DNA of 64,000 bases from the NCBI GenBank assembly GCA_012064385.1, contig QRDG01000025.1, positions 1,719,358 to 1,783,357 of the forward strand, written 5' to 3'. Position numbers and translations under genes: made by a program. Position 1 is the first letter of the stretch. Every line of letters begins with the position of its first letter. This DNA comes from Puccinellia tenuiflora. Taxonomy: Eukaryota > Streptophyta > Magnoliopsida > Poales > Poaceae. Below the pieces are notes generated by a model, which made no database searches, was not told the DNA's origin, and was given only the letters and a program-made list of their open reading frames with translations. Positions 10,608-22,282 of this stretch are shown here, piece after piece.

Positions 10608-12375
10608 TGAAGGGGTTCATGTGCAGAAAACAAATGTTTTCCTAGCAACGAGAACGATGAACTAGCCAAGATCTATCTCTAGGTAGACATAAAGTAACGG
10701 AGGGAACGGTGATCATACCCTTGAAGACTGTAAGCGTCGACGATCAACCGATCTGTGTCGACGCATGATGAAGACGTATGACGATGCCGACCTCGAGGTC
10801 GTGTAGTCGTACCGGCGACGAGTACCGCAAGTGCAGCACCTCCATAGTTCTACACACGTACGGTGTAGACAACGTTCCCCCGGCTCCGGCCCAGTGGCAG
10901 CTGTGGAAGAAGAACAGCTCGACCGAAGCACCAGTGACATGGCGGTGGTGTATGGTGGAGAAATCTCTAACCCCATATGCAGCTCCAATATTCCGGAACC
11001 ACACGTGAGGAAGAGAGAGAGAGAGGAATTTCTGGATGCCTTTGGGAGGAGAGGTGCCCCTCTATATATAGGAGGAGGAGGGGGCCCAACCCCTTTGGCT
11101 TAGCCATGTGGGACTAATCCCACATGGTTTGGCCGGCCAAGGAGGGGAGGCCGGCCCCCTCATGGTCCCCAAGTGGGCAACCCACTAGGGTGCGGCCAGC
11201 CCCCTTCTCTTGGGGCGCCACCCCTCTTGGGCCTCCCCTTCCGGGTGAGTCCCATGTATGTGGGCTGCCTTTATTTAATTAAATAAAATATATTTATTTT
11301 TAATTATTTCTAATTAATATTAAATACATCTTATTCAATTATTTCTTGCTCCGAAACTCCTTTCGTTGCTCTTCGATCCCCATCGGATATTTCTCTCTTA
11401 TTCCGAAATACTGTCAGAACCCTCTGATCACCATCGGGTAATTCTCTCTCATTCCGAAACACTTCGGAACCTCTCCGATCATCATCAGATAATTAACAGA
11501 ATAATTCCGGAGTTCATTTCTCATTTATCATCGGTACCAAAACTTTTCCTAAGCGTCATCTACCCTTAAGTGTGCCACCCTACAGTTCGGGATCACTCCA
11601 GACATGATCGAGACCCTTCTCCGATCAATGACCAACAACGGGATCTGGACACCCATGATGGCCCATGTGCGTTCCACGAAGTTCTTTGTCGCTTGAACCT
11701 TATCGTTGTTCACCAATTCCTTTTATCACACGATATCAAGTTTGTCCGAGATCCCATCTCGTTACTCGACAAACTTATTTACTCGTCTCCATGATATTAC
11801 ATCTCTGTGACCTGGTCACAAGCTTGCAAGACTTGATGTAATATCACCGAGTGGGCCCAGTGATATCTGTCCGTCACACGGATGGACAAATCCCGCTTCT
11901 TGATACATACTTCTTAACATATCACCTTTGCATACCTGAGCTGCACCAATATGATCACCCTGCTATGGTGTGATGGTTGATACAATCAAGGCATCCTTCG
12001 ATGATAGTGATAGGATTATTATCTCACGGTCTAAGGATTCGACTACTACTACATTTATATTAAGTTATCGCAATGCTGATATTCGTGACATATCTTATTG
12101 CGCTAACTTACTTTGGGTGGATGTCCATCATGTCATTCCCCAGTGCACGACTCCATTGTCAATTGACATAAATGCCCATGATCAAGAAACCTTGATCATC
12201 GGTTGACCAATGGACTAGTCAAGTAGAGGCTACTAGAGACCTGGTTGTTTCATATCACACGTGTATTAATGTTTCCGCTTAATACAGTTATAACACGACA
12301 TAAAACTTATTATGAACATATGAGTTATGCTAATAAAACTCCTTTATTATTTGCCTGTAGGGCATAACTCCTACA
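10608..12375 (-). mobile_element. Solo LTR of a copia-like element (Angela/BARE-related)
   Basis: A 1768-bp segment bounded by TG...CA and by a perfect 5-bp target duplication TGTTG (10603-10607 and 12376-12380). Minus-strand reading begins TGTAGGAGTTATGCCCTAC followed by GGCAAATAATAAAGG, which resembles the LTR start of Triticeae Angela/BARE-type copia elements (recalled, not searched). Excising it plus one duplicate rejoins the element C frame (R-P-S-N to S-L-Y-S-S-P). There is no primer site or coding sequence. The short ORFs inside it (for example 10778-11103) are not genes. Confidence 0.88.
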
Positions 12376-12812
12376 TGTTGCTTGGTCGGATTTCGTTATT
12401 TTGTAGCATTTGCTTGACCAGTAACTCCACATCATCCTTTTGGTGATGTGACATCCTGTACGGACTTATATTTGGGGGTTTTGATCCAGGTTTTAAAGGT
12501 ATGTGATGGTCACAGCTTCTGGCAGAAGGTAAGCCTGTGGGAGACTGAAAGACATCTTGGAACTGGTGTAGTAAGTTGGTGAACTGGTCAGGTAAGAGAG
12601 CTTCTTTTTCCATTTTTCGATCGGCTGTGTCAACAGGATCACGTATGAGAATGTAACCCCTAGCACCTTGCTCTATCATTCTGCTGCACTCATTTGAAGA
12701 GATCAAGAATTTATCTTTGGGAAACATGTGGTCCTTGAAGGTATGTAAGGACCCATTGATGCCAATAGTTAAAGTTCTTCCAATGAAATCAAAAGTTACA
12801 GGATTGTGCTCC
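12376..12812 (-). pseudogene. Protease-RT linker of gypsy element C
   Basis: Minus-strand frame with the segment between protease and RT: F-P-K-D-K-F-L-I-S, the typical D-V-F-Q-S-P-T-G-L-P and H-H-I-P-L-K-P-G, then Y-R-M-S-H-H-Q-K and E-I-R-P-S-N. It continues the protease frame interrupted at 26936 (element B insertion) and leads into the RT piece ending at 10607 (solo LTR insertion). Target duplications at both junctions confirm the order. Confidence 0.85.
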
Positions 12813-14335
12813 TGATGACTCCCAAGTGCAGGAGATCAATTGTAGTACCTTTCAATTAGAAAAGGTTGTTGAACCCACGAGGAGCTCAATGTATTGGTTA
12901 GAAAGAATGATAAATAAAGCAATGAAAGATGCAAATAGTTTTGGGATTTTCAGTTGTATGATTGCAAAGATAATAAAAATGTCGAAAGTAAATAGTAACA
13001 GTTGAAAGCCCAATCCTCTATGTGGCAAGAGGACAAGCTCAAATGGTGTGTAACTTATATGTGGAAAACGTTCTCGAGAGCGGCATGGATATCACTAGGC
13101 ATAGAGATTTATTAAACAACACGTTGCATATCTTGTCAAGTTTTAATCTTCTTGGGGCGGAGCTATAACTAGGCATAGCTAAATAAACAAACTACAACCC
13201 TTTATGATGGATCATGTGGCCAATTTAATGACTGCACAAGAATTATTAAGACACAAAGTCCCACCATAGCATTACACTCTAAGGTCCCCGACACTACTAC
13301 CCACATAACATAAATGCATGACTCCGTCTTAGGCTTACTTGTCCTCCCAAGTCTTCCTCAATTCATTACACTACGTTGTTCTCCTATGAGCCATTAAAGG
13401 TGAAGTGTTGTGCAGTCGACGTTCGCACAACACCATCATAGAATCACATAGAAGATAAACTCTTGACAAAATACCAACACATGTTATATATAAATCATTG
13501 CCAATTCATCCTATGCCCTCAGGAACATATGGGATCTACTCACAACGTGCAAACATGATCATAATCAGTGGCATAAAGGGTACACCACAATCTGGAATAA
13601 ATACTTCACCACCAAATAATGACAAGTACCCAATCACAAACATGAATAGGAGCACAAGACAATGATCTAGGGTATAGCAACTCTCAAACTATGAGGGGAA
13701 CGGAGTGGATCACAGAGATGACGATGGACTTGGTGATGGAGATGGTGCTGGTCTTGGTGATGGTGTTGATGTAGAGGCCTCCTCCCACGCCAAGGAGGAG
13801 AGGTGGTGATGATGGCGGTGATTTCCCCCCTCTCCGGAGCTCCGGAGCAGCAGGATCTGACCCACTTCGGAGAGAATCAGGAGTTCCGCCGCCGCCACGG
13901 CCTCAGATAATTCGGGGAAAATTAGGGCGTCCCTTTTCGGGGAAGACGAAGGCGTACATAAAAATCCCCAGGAGAGGAAGTGCTCGAGGTCCCATTTGGT
14001 GGGTCCCACGCGGCCCCTGTACCTGGCCGCGTGGGCCCACCCCATTTGGGCCTCGTGGCCTTCCTCTCTTCGGTCTTCTTTCAATTGCCCTTCTTCCGAA
14101 GAAAATTGCCTTGGTATTTTTCCTTTAATTATTTGGGTACGCGAAACTCCTGAAACAATAAAGACAAGAAAAGGGGGGTATTCTGCCTCCCAGATATTAA
14201 ATACCAAAAATAGGGACTTTGTATGAAAGTCCCATAAATCATCTAAAACATGCAAAACATTGATATAACAGTGCATATAACATTCCCATATGATAATATA
14301 AGGTATAAAAATGATGATATAAAATGCACGTATCA
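12813..14335 (-). repeat. 3' LTR of element B
   Basis: Minus strand TGATACGTGCATTTTATA ... GGAGTCATCA. Contains an inverted repeat CACGCGGCC...GGCCGCGTG at about 14007-14036 that recurs in unrelated LTRs here (see findings). The ORF at 13710-14399 merely reads through the LTR. Confidence 0.9.
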
Positions 14336-15398
14336 ACTCCCCCAAGCTTAAACCTTTACTCGTCCTCGAGTAAATAAGGACATAGATCATTACATGCAAC
14401 GATGGACTTATGGTTGATAAATAAATATGGGCATTGTATCATCATCATATTCAATTGCAATGTAAGATTAATGAGCTAAAACTCATACACATGAGGGCAA
14501 CATAAGTAGAAGCTCTAGCAATCACCCCTTACTTTTGAAAGCAAATAACTATTGTATGTTGGACAACTGAAAATTACTCCTTTTCCCATGCTTTTTCTCT
14601 TTATGTCAAGCATTTGAATGACTAGAGTTAAATGTGAAAGCAAATATGAGTAGTGGCCTTGATAAAGTAAAGGTTAGATGTCTCACGCCCCTTGAATACA
14701 AGTACCTACACCATGATTACTCATGTTGGGAAACAAAGCAAGTTTAAGTTACCTATCATTGTAAGTAATAATGGTATTATCAAGAACCTCAACCGGGGTA
14801 CCTCTTGTCCCATGATTTGGATCAAGCCCACATCAAAACAACAAGACAAACAAACATAATGAACAACCTCAACACCCTTTTTATTTACCACTTTATATAG
14901 CTTTTTATTGTAGGGTGTATCATAGAAAGTTCAAAATAGCATGTAAGTAAATTTCCACCATGAATGATGCATGGCTTAGATTAGCGGCCCAGGTTTCTCT
15001 CTAACCATTTATACAAACTCATTTAAACTTACTCTGTTTCCACATTATTTCACCATGATAGGAATCCATAAACAAAAGTACATGATATCAACTGAATAAA
15101 TGATGGAACATGTTGAAAGCTTTGCATGTGACAGCACATATAGGCTAACTCCCAACCTTAAACATTTATCAAGCCACTATCATCATAATATTAATCACAA
15201 TGGTTCATGTTTATTATTTGATATTTTGATGATATAATTCTACAGTTGTCCAACATACTCAAGTTAATTTAAGTCCAAGGCAAGATGTGACTGAACACTC
15301 TAAATATGTCACGCTCATTTGCATGAGTGTTACCCATAAATCTCCAAAACAAGAGGTAAATGACAAGCTTTTCCATAGACCATTTTATAAGGGGACAT
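14336..15398 (-). pseudogene. End of element B integrase and 3' untranslated internal region
   Basis: Directly left of the LINE the minus strand encodes P-M-G-M-S-P-Y-K-M-V-Y-G-K-A-C-H-L-P, the integrase motif that follows the A-Y-R-T-A segment at about 19350, then quickly runs into stops (by about 15325). From about 15300 to 14350 I see no coding capacity, only AT-rich sequence ending in a polypurine tract (minus GGTTTAAGCTTGGGGGAGT) at the 3' LTR. Confidence 0.75.
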
Positions 15399-15526
15399 TC
15401 CCATAGGATTTTTTTTGAAGCGCGACTGTAGGGCAACCGCCCCACAGCATTTTCCATTTTCTATTAAACAAGTCTCAACACTGTACAATTAAGCAAGAAT
15501 AAAAAGGAACTACTAACTATAAAGAA

Positions 15527-15551
15527 ATATATATATATATATATATATATA
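15527..15551. repeat. (AT)n microsatellite in the LINE 3' UTR
   Basis: About twelve AT units, 35 bp downstream of the ORF2 stop in the LINE's own reading direction. Confidence 0.9.
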
Positions 15552-15584
15552 CACCAAACGGACCTACCAACCGAATGTACCACC

Positions 15585-18500
15585 CTAAGGCAAAGCTTCC
15601 AACCAGGCCATTAAACTGTCAACATGCTTCGGTCTGATCCTGTACCTAAGCAAGGTCATGTCATGGACGAAGCCACCCTTCCATTTTCCAAAAGTTGGTC
15701 TTTCATTCCTGAAGACTGCTCCATTCCGCTGCAACCAAATGTGTCTACAAGCCACAATGAGCACTTCCATGAAAAAAACATGTCCAAAACTTCTTTTGGC
15801 CCGAGCAATGGTGGTTTGGATGTCATCAGCAGCCGGCCACTCAATCTGCAAATAATTCCAAACACGCTGGCTGAAATTGCAAGTGAAGAAAAGATGCTGC
15901 CTATCCTCATAAACTCTCAGCGGACATAGCACACAGCAATAATCCTCGGTGACATTCCAGTGACGGCGCTTCAGCAAGTCCTTAGTGTTAAGTCTATCTC
16001 TTAATAGCAACCAGGCAAAAACCCTAAGATTCATTGTACACCTAGACTGCCAAATCCAACTGAAAGCATTCGGCACAACAATATGCTATGTGACCATAAA
16101 ATCTTTTAGCAGTATACTTGCCACCCCAGCAAAAAGACCACACATCATTATCAGCGTTTAGAGGGTTATCATGCAAAATCAACTGAAGCTCTCCTAATTC
16201 AGCAAATGCTTGCCTGGATAGAGGTAAAGAAAATAGAGAGGAAAGCTCACTAGATGCAGCATAGAACGATGCCGCCGAAATATCTTCATTTATAGCAAAA
16301 GAGCATAATCTTGGAAACCGAGCTTTCATAGTTGTAACTATTCCATTGAGATTCCAATTATCCGACCAGAACATGAACGTCTCACCTGAGCCGTGCTGCA
16401 CAAAAGATACCCCTCTGAAATTATCAACCAACTTCATTACATCCCTCCACCAAAAGGAACCTCTCAAATTATCAGCATGGGGAACCTTGTTGGTGTAGTA
16501 CGCACTCCAAACCAAGTCCACCCAAGGCACATCAACACGATTGTAGAACTTATCCAGAAATTTTATAAGAAGCGAAGCATTCTTCTTCTGAAAATCAACC
16601 ACTCCTAAGCCACCCTGCTTTTTCGGCTTACAAATAAGTTCCCAAGCAGCCAACGATTGCCGTGGCGTGTCAGTATTATCTCTCCAAAGACACTGGCGCA
16701 AAATTCTGTCCAGTTGCTTAGTCAACCCCGGAGGTAAGCTTAGGGAGCATAAGAAGTGAAGCGGCATGGAGGACAAGGCAGAATTGATCAGCTGCAATCT
16801 TGAACCTTGATTCAGAAAACATGAGCTAGATGCCAGCCGATGTTCCAAATTACACACCAAAGGCATAAGGTCCTGTATACTCGGTCTAGTAGTCCCCAAA
16901 GGAAGGCCCAAATAAGTGAAAGGCAAACTTCCCACTTGACAGCCAAAATCAGCAGCTAACTGCTCAATAACCTCCTTCTGAACATTTATTGGAATCATGG
17001 AAGACTTGTTGTAATTAATTTTCAATCCAGTTGAGAGGGAGAACATATCCAGAGTTTCTTTTAACCTAGCCAACTGATCACCGTCCGCTGGAACAATTAG
17101 GAGTGTATCATCAGCATACTGTAAAATAGGAAAGTCTCGATCATGGGTGTCAATCGGCAAGCTAAGCAAACCCTGTCCCAATAAATCATTTACCACCACT
17201 TGCAGCAGCTCTGAACCAAGCACATAGAGAAGAGGGGACAATGGGTCCCCTTGCCTAACTCCACGCTTACAAATAAACTGTTTTCCAGGGATGCCATTCA
17301 GAAGAACAGAAGATGTTCCAAATGACAGAAGCTTCCTCACCCAGTCCAGCCATTTCTGGTTAAAACCCATGTGTTCCAGAACCTGAAGAATAGCATCATG
17401 CTCAGTGGTATCAAAAGCCTTAGCGAAATCTAACTTAAGAATGATGATCGGCTTCTTGGACGCATGACACTGGTATAGATATTCAAAGGACCAAGCAATG
17501 CAATCCTGAATAGATCTGCCCCTAATAAAACCATACTGGTTCTTATGCACACATTTGAGAATCACATCTTGAAGTCTATTAGCAGCCAGCTTTGTCAAGA
17601 ACTTCAGACACACATTTGTAAGGGAAATAGGCTGAAAATCATTCACATCCATTGGTACAGGAACTTTGGGCACCAAAGTAATGAAGGAGCCATTGATATT
17701 CTCAAGCTTCAGAGTTCCAGCATGAAAGTCCTCAGCTAGGCGGTAAAAAAAAGTTTGAATAATGGGCCAGCAATGTTTTACAAACATCCCATTGAATCCA
17801 TCCGGCCCAGGGGCCCTATCTGTCGGCATAGCAGCCACAACCTCATCCATCTCTTTTTTAGTAAAGGGTCTAGTGAGCTGATCCAGCCCATCCACTCGCG
17901 CAAACAATCGACGTAAATCAAATTGCATATTAATGCCATTTGAATGGCCCATCCTCTCCCTGTAACAGGACCAAAGCATTGCTGCCATCTCATTGTGATC
18001 AGATATGTCCCTACCATCAGCATCTCTAATCATTGAAATTCTATTTCTACGAAAGCGCTCCGTGGCCATGGCATGAAAGTACTTTGTGTTCTCCTCCCCC
18101 TGTTTTATCCATCTTATAGTACATCGTTTTTTCCAATAAGCACATTCAGCCGCAAGTAGACCATCAAGATGTATCTTTACCAGGTTACGGAAGTTGAATT
18201 CAGGTCTGAACAAAGGTCTATTCTCCTCAAGAGAGTCAAACAACAATATCACATTGTTACACTGTTGAATAAGATATTTCAAACGAGACAGACCAGCATG
18301 CCACTTCTTGAGATTATATCTTAAGCTCTTCAGCTTATCCACTATGACGGCTGAAACATGAGATTTTTTAGACTCAACTGCCCAAGACTGAGCCACACAG
18401 TCTTTGAACCCCGGCATTTCCACCCAGTAGTTTTCAAACCTAAATAACTTGGCTTTAGGGATTTGAGTATCAATATTGACCACACACAGCACATGATCAG

Positions 18501-19191
18501 AACCAGTTTTAGCAAGCGTAAACACCATTGAGTTTGGATAATCCGTGATCCAATTAGGACTTGTGAAAAACCAATCCAACTGCTCTAACAAAGGTGTTTC
18601 CTGCATATTAGACCACGTGTATGCACGCCCTTTCAGAGGAAGCTCAAGCAGACCGAGGTGTCCGATAATCTCATTGAAAAGAAACATATCATTCTGATTT
18701 CCACCTGGTCTATTTCTGTTAGCTTGAGAACGAATGAAATTAAAGTCCCCTAGAATAAGCCAATTTGACATTGTTGGGATTTGTAGGTTATAAAGCCATG
18801 AAACAAACTGATCCCTCTCCACTCCATGACAAGGACCATAAACAGACACCATCGTCCAACTTGCATTATTATGCACTGAAGTAAAATTGACAGAAACTGC
18901 AAAACGATTTGCCTCAATCAACTGCCCATAGAAAACAGACGAGTTCCATAGCACAATCAAACCACCCGATGCCCCAATAGAAGGAGAGAACGCGAAGCAA
19001 TCGAATCTCTTAGGGTAGAATTTGCGGATGAACTTCCAATCAAATGACTCACATTTTGTCTCCTGGAGACAAATAATAGCACATTCACTCTCATCGATTT
19101 TCGCACGAACTTCATTTTTGCGTATTTCTGAATTTAGACCTCTCACATTCCAGCACAACACCTTCCACTTTCTCAAACTAGATTGACTCAT
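15585..19191 (-). pseudogene. LINE ORF2: AP endonuclease, reverse transcriptase, zf-RVT domain (one frameshift)
   Basis: ORF2 starts at 19191 and stays open for 1049 codons to 16042. Residues 8 to about 240 form an exonuclease-endonuclease-phosphatase domain (V-L-C-W-N-V-R-G-L-N; C-L-Q-E-T-K; L-I-L-G-D-F-N-F; S-D-H-V-L). The middle holds a non-LTR RT (K-L-D-F-A-K-A-F-D; R-G-V-R-Q-G-D-P-L-S-P-L; Y-A-D-D-T-L-L-I). The C-terminal zinc-binding zf-RVT module (F-A-W-L-L-L-R-D-R-L-N-T-K-D and C-C-V-L-C) lies in another frame at 15585-16076, so a single frameshift occurred near 16070-16085. It starts immediately after the ORF1 stop, as in plant L1 elements. Nearly complete otherwise, so a relatively recent insertion. 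Confidence 0.9.
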
Positions 19192-20495
19192 TATAAACCA
19201 TGTTCAGATTCAGGTTGACAGCCAGGATACGCTTCAAGCTTCTCCTTTGTTAGCAGACTGGCATCAATCCCAAGCTTCATGCCCACTTCCTGCATGACCA
19301 CCATTGGGGTAGCAGGAAAAGTTGGTCCCATAGGATTTTTTAATGCAGTTCTATAAGCCCATAATGCATCATTAATTTTAAGTGGCCAATCAGACCTAGA
19401 CTTATTTACTGTCTTTTCCAAAATGAGTTTAATTTCCCTATTACTTAATTCAACCTGTCCACTTGTTTGAGGGTGATAAGGAGACTCAATTCTATGGTTA
19501 ACATCATATTTTGCCAATGCTTTCCTAAAAGCACCATGTATGAAATGAGAGCCACCATCAGTAATCAAAAACCTAGGAACACCAAACCTTGGGAAAATGA
19601 TGTCCTTGAGCATTTTCATTGCTGTGGCAAGATCTGCACTTTTGGTTGGAATTGCCTCCACCCACTTTGTAACATAGTCCACTACAACCAAAATATGAGT
19701 ATGCTTTGTCTTTGAGGCTGGGAAAGGTCCCATAAAGTCAAAACCCCACACATCAAATGGTTCAAGTGGTAGAGAATAATTCATATGCATTTCATTTCTC
19801 CTACCAATATTTCCTACTCTTTGACATTTATCACAAGATTTAACATATTCATGGCAATCTTTAAATAAAGTGGGCCAATAGAAACCAGATTGTAATACCT
19901 TTGCTGCTGTGCGATCTCCTGCATGATGCCCTCCATAGGGACTATCATGACAATCTCTTATTATAGCCTGTTGTTCATGCTCAGGTATACAACGTCTAAT
20001 AATACCATCTACACTTTTCTTATAAAGGAAAGGATCATCCCAAAAATAATGTCTAAGATCATAAAAGAATCTCTTTCTTTGTTGATAAGTAAAGTGTGGA
20101 GGTAATACTTGTCCAACAATAAAATTTGCATAATTAGCGAACCAAGGAGATGCAACCTTAACACTAGATACATTAACAATTGCAAGTTGTTCATTAACAA
20201 AGCTATCATTAATAGGAATGGGATCATCAGGTATACTTTCCATTCTAGAGAGATGATCAGCTACTTGGTTATCCTCTCCTTTCCTATCAACAATGTGTAA
20301 ATCAAATTCTTGCAATAAAAGTACCCATCTTATCAATCTAGGCTTAGCATCTTTCTTCTTCATCAAGTATTTAATAGCAGAATGATCAGTATGTATTGTG
20401 ACTTTGGAATCAGTAATATAAGGTCTAAACTTGTCACAAGCAAATAGTACCGCTAAAAATTCTTTTTCAGTTGTAGCATAATTTCTTTGGGCAGC
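19191..20495 (-). pseudogene. Chimeric frame: RNase H-integrase of element B joined to LINE ORF1 tail
   Basis: From 20495 down the frame encodes the end of RNase H (A-A-Q-R-N-Y-A-T-T-E-K-E-F, H-T-D-H-S-A-I), the integrase zinc finger (G-G-H-H-A-G ... C-D-K-C-Q) and the catalytic core (G-F-D-F-M-G-P-F; L-I-T-D-G-G-S-H-F; S-P-Y-H-P-Q-T-S-G-Q-V-E). At K-N-P-M-G (19326-19341) element B sequence ends and, without losing frame, 44 codons of LINE ORF1 C-terminus follow to the stop at 19191. The true integrase continuation is at 15399 and below. The fusion is a by-product of insertion; there is no evidence that it is expressed. Confidence 0.88.
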
Positions 20496-22277
20496 TGATG
20501 CATCTAAAATGCATACATGAACTTTGCACTATAAAAGTCATATTCCAATCATATTTGCATCATATAAGGGGTATATTACTGTTATTTAATGATTTTTGGT
20601 AATTTATGATGATATCCCTTTTTTATGGAATTAATCCTGCGTAGGCAGAAAACCCCTATTTCTTTCCTTATTTGTTTCAGGACCTTAATGATGTCATAAT
20701 GAGCTATAAATTTACGGGGGTCATTATTTTGGAAGGAGAAGATTTAGGAGCGAAAGAAGTCAACGAACGGAGGCCGGAAGACCAAAAGGGGAGGTCCCAC
20801 GCGGCCAGGTACTGTAGCCGCGTGGGCCTATCCCAATTGGCCCTCGTGGCCCCGTTTGCGTCGATCCTTCGCCCAGAAGCTTCCTCGTGACCTAAAAACG
20901 CCTATATAAAGAGCCCCCCGACGTTCTCCGAAGGGAGAGCCGCCACACGAGAGAAACAAGAAACAGAGACCAGGAGGCTGCAGATTGGAGGTGGAAAACT
21001 CCGGCAGAGCCCTGCCGGAGAGGTCTCCTTCTTCTCCATCGACATCTCCACCGTCTCCATGATGAAGAGGGAGTAGTCCACCTCTGGACTATGGATTTGT
21101 GGCAGTAGCATATGTATCTCTCTCTCTCTCTTGAGCTTCACTAATTAGCACCGTATGAGCTGCTGAACATGATTACGGTCACCGTTGTATTACCATTGTG
21201 GTGGATCTTTCTATGAGTTAATATATGTTGAAGATTGCAATGTTATATTTCAGTTATGAAAGTAGGTGCATATTATGTACCCCGTTCTTGTATCCTTGTT
21301 ATGATCAAGCATGTTTATGAGAGCGTGTGTGGGGGAACATGTGCATTAGTTGGAGTAACGGGGGTGGTGAAGTGATAAGCTGACAACTTAATATCATGAT
21401 CCATTGGGTGTTTACCTTACTTTGTTACCTCACTAGGGATAAACCAAAATACCATGTTGTAGGGTAGGAGGAGTGACATGCCTCTACCTAAGACTAGATC
21501 CATCATGTGTTTATTTTCACTTCATGTCATTAATCTTAAAGCTATACTCTGATGTTATCTTAATTACTAAGGTGCATGATTTAGTTCACATCTTGGTGGA
21601 GTATAAGTGAGACTAATAATCAAAAGGTCTCTATGCTAGGACGTGATGCCCATATAATTAGTAACATGTCATTAACCTTGTTTGCAATCTCATATGTTAA
21701 ATCTATGTTTACTCATTTGCCACACTATATTAAAGAGAGAGTGCATGTGTGAAACCATGAACCCCGGTCCATTTTTAATCATAAGAAACACTTTTCCAAC
21801 CACTTTTAAGCATCTTTTACATTCAGCCATTTTAAAATCAGAAAATACAAAAACACTTTTACTTCTTGCATTCACATATAAAAACCCCAAAAATACCATC
21901 CATCATCATTACTATCATCCTTGCATACTTATTCACCACCATTGCATTTTTATTTACTGTTTTGCATTCATTATCATCTTAATATCATTCTCACACCTTG
22001 TGCTTGACAACCACTTGGTGAGGTTGAGGGCACAAAGCAATCTATTTTGTTTGCAGGAAATCTAGAGAAGGACAAGAAGATAAAACCCACACTACTGATT
22101 CCCCGAGAGTTCGATATTAAACCCTCGAGTCACCTTCTTGGGGAAAAACTACCACTTCTACATACTCTGCACTTGGAGGCTCAACCTATCCCTAATATAT
22201 TATCTTCCTTTCAGGGTATCAAGAGTACTTGTTGGCGTTGTTGAGGGAGAAGAACACTCTCATCAATCCCGTCATCA
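20496..22277 (+). mobile_element. Solo LTR (family E-related, copy 2) inside RNase H of element B
   Basis: Starts TGATGCATCTAAAATGC and interrupts the RNase H codons T-L-D-A | A-Q-R-N-Y. Flanks are GCAGC (20491-20495) and ACAGC (22278-22282), a 5-bp duplication with one mismatch. The first 600 bp or so resemble the solo LTR at 1463, including a CACGCGGCC/GCCGCGTGG foldback and a TATATAAAG box (about 20901), but the rest differs. A GGGTATCA ending followed by a degenerate primer-site-like TGGCGTTGTTGAGGGAGA (about 22233) precedes the right flank. So the true LTR end may be earlier, with a short internal remnant attached. Confidence 0.72.
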
Positions 22278-22282
22278 ACAGC

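Larger units (their letters stand above)
15415..19325 (-). mobile_element. 5'-truncated L1-type LINE inserted in element B integrase
   Basis: Flanked by a 16-bp target duplication TCCCATAGGATTTTTT (15399-15414 and 19326-19341) with the T-tract (poly-A on the minus strand) at the left end, the hallmark of target-primed reverse transcription. Length 3.9 kb. It holds the last 44 codons or so of ORF1 (19191-19325), all of ORF2 with one frameshift, and a 3' UTR with an AT dinucleotide run. The 5' end is truncated within ORF1. Confidence 0.93.

Noticed and set aside
10778..11103. ORFs in the copia-type solo LTR
   Set aside because: The TG...CA boundaries and TGTTG duplications define the whole stretch as a solo LTR.
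13710..14399. 229-aa minus-strand ORF
   Set aside because: It reads through the 3' LTR of element B and its polypurine tract; histidine/serine-rich parts come from simple repeats.
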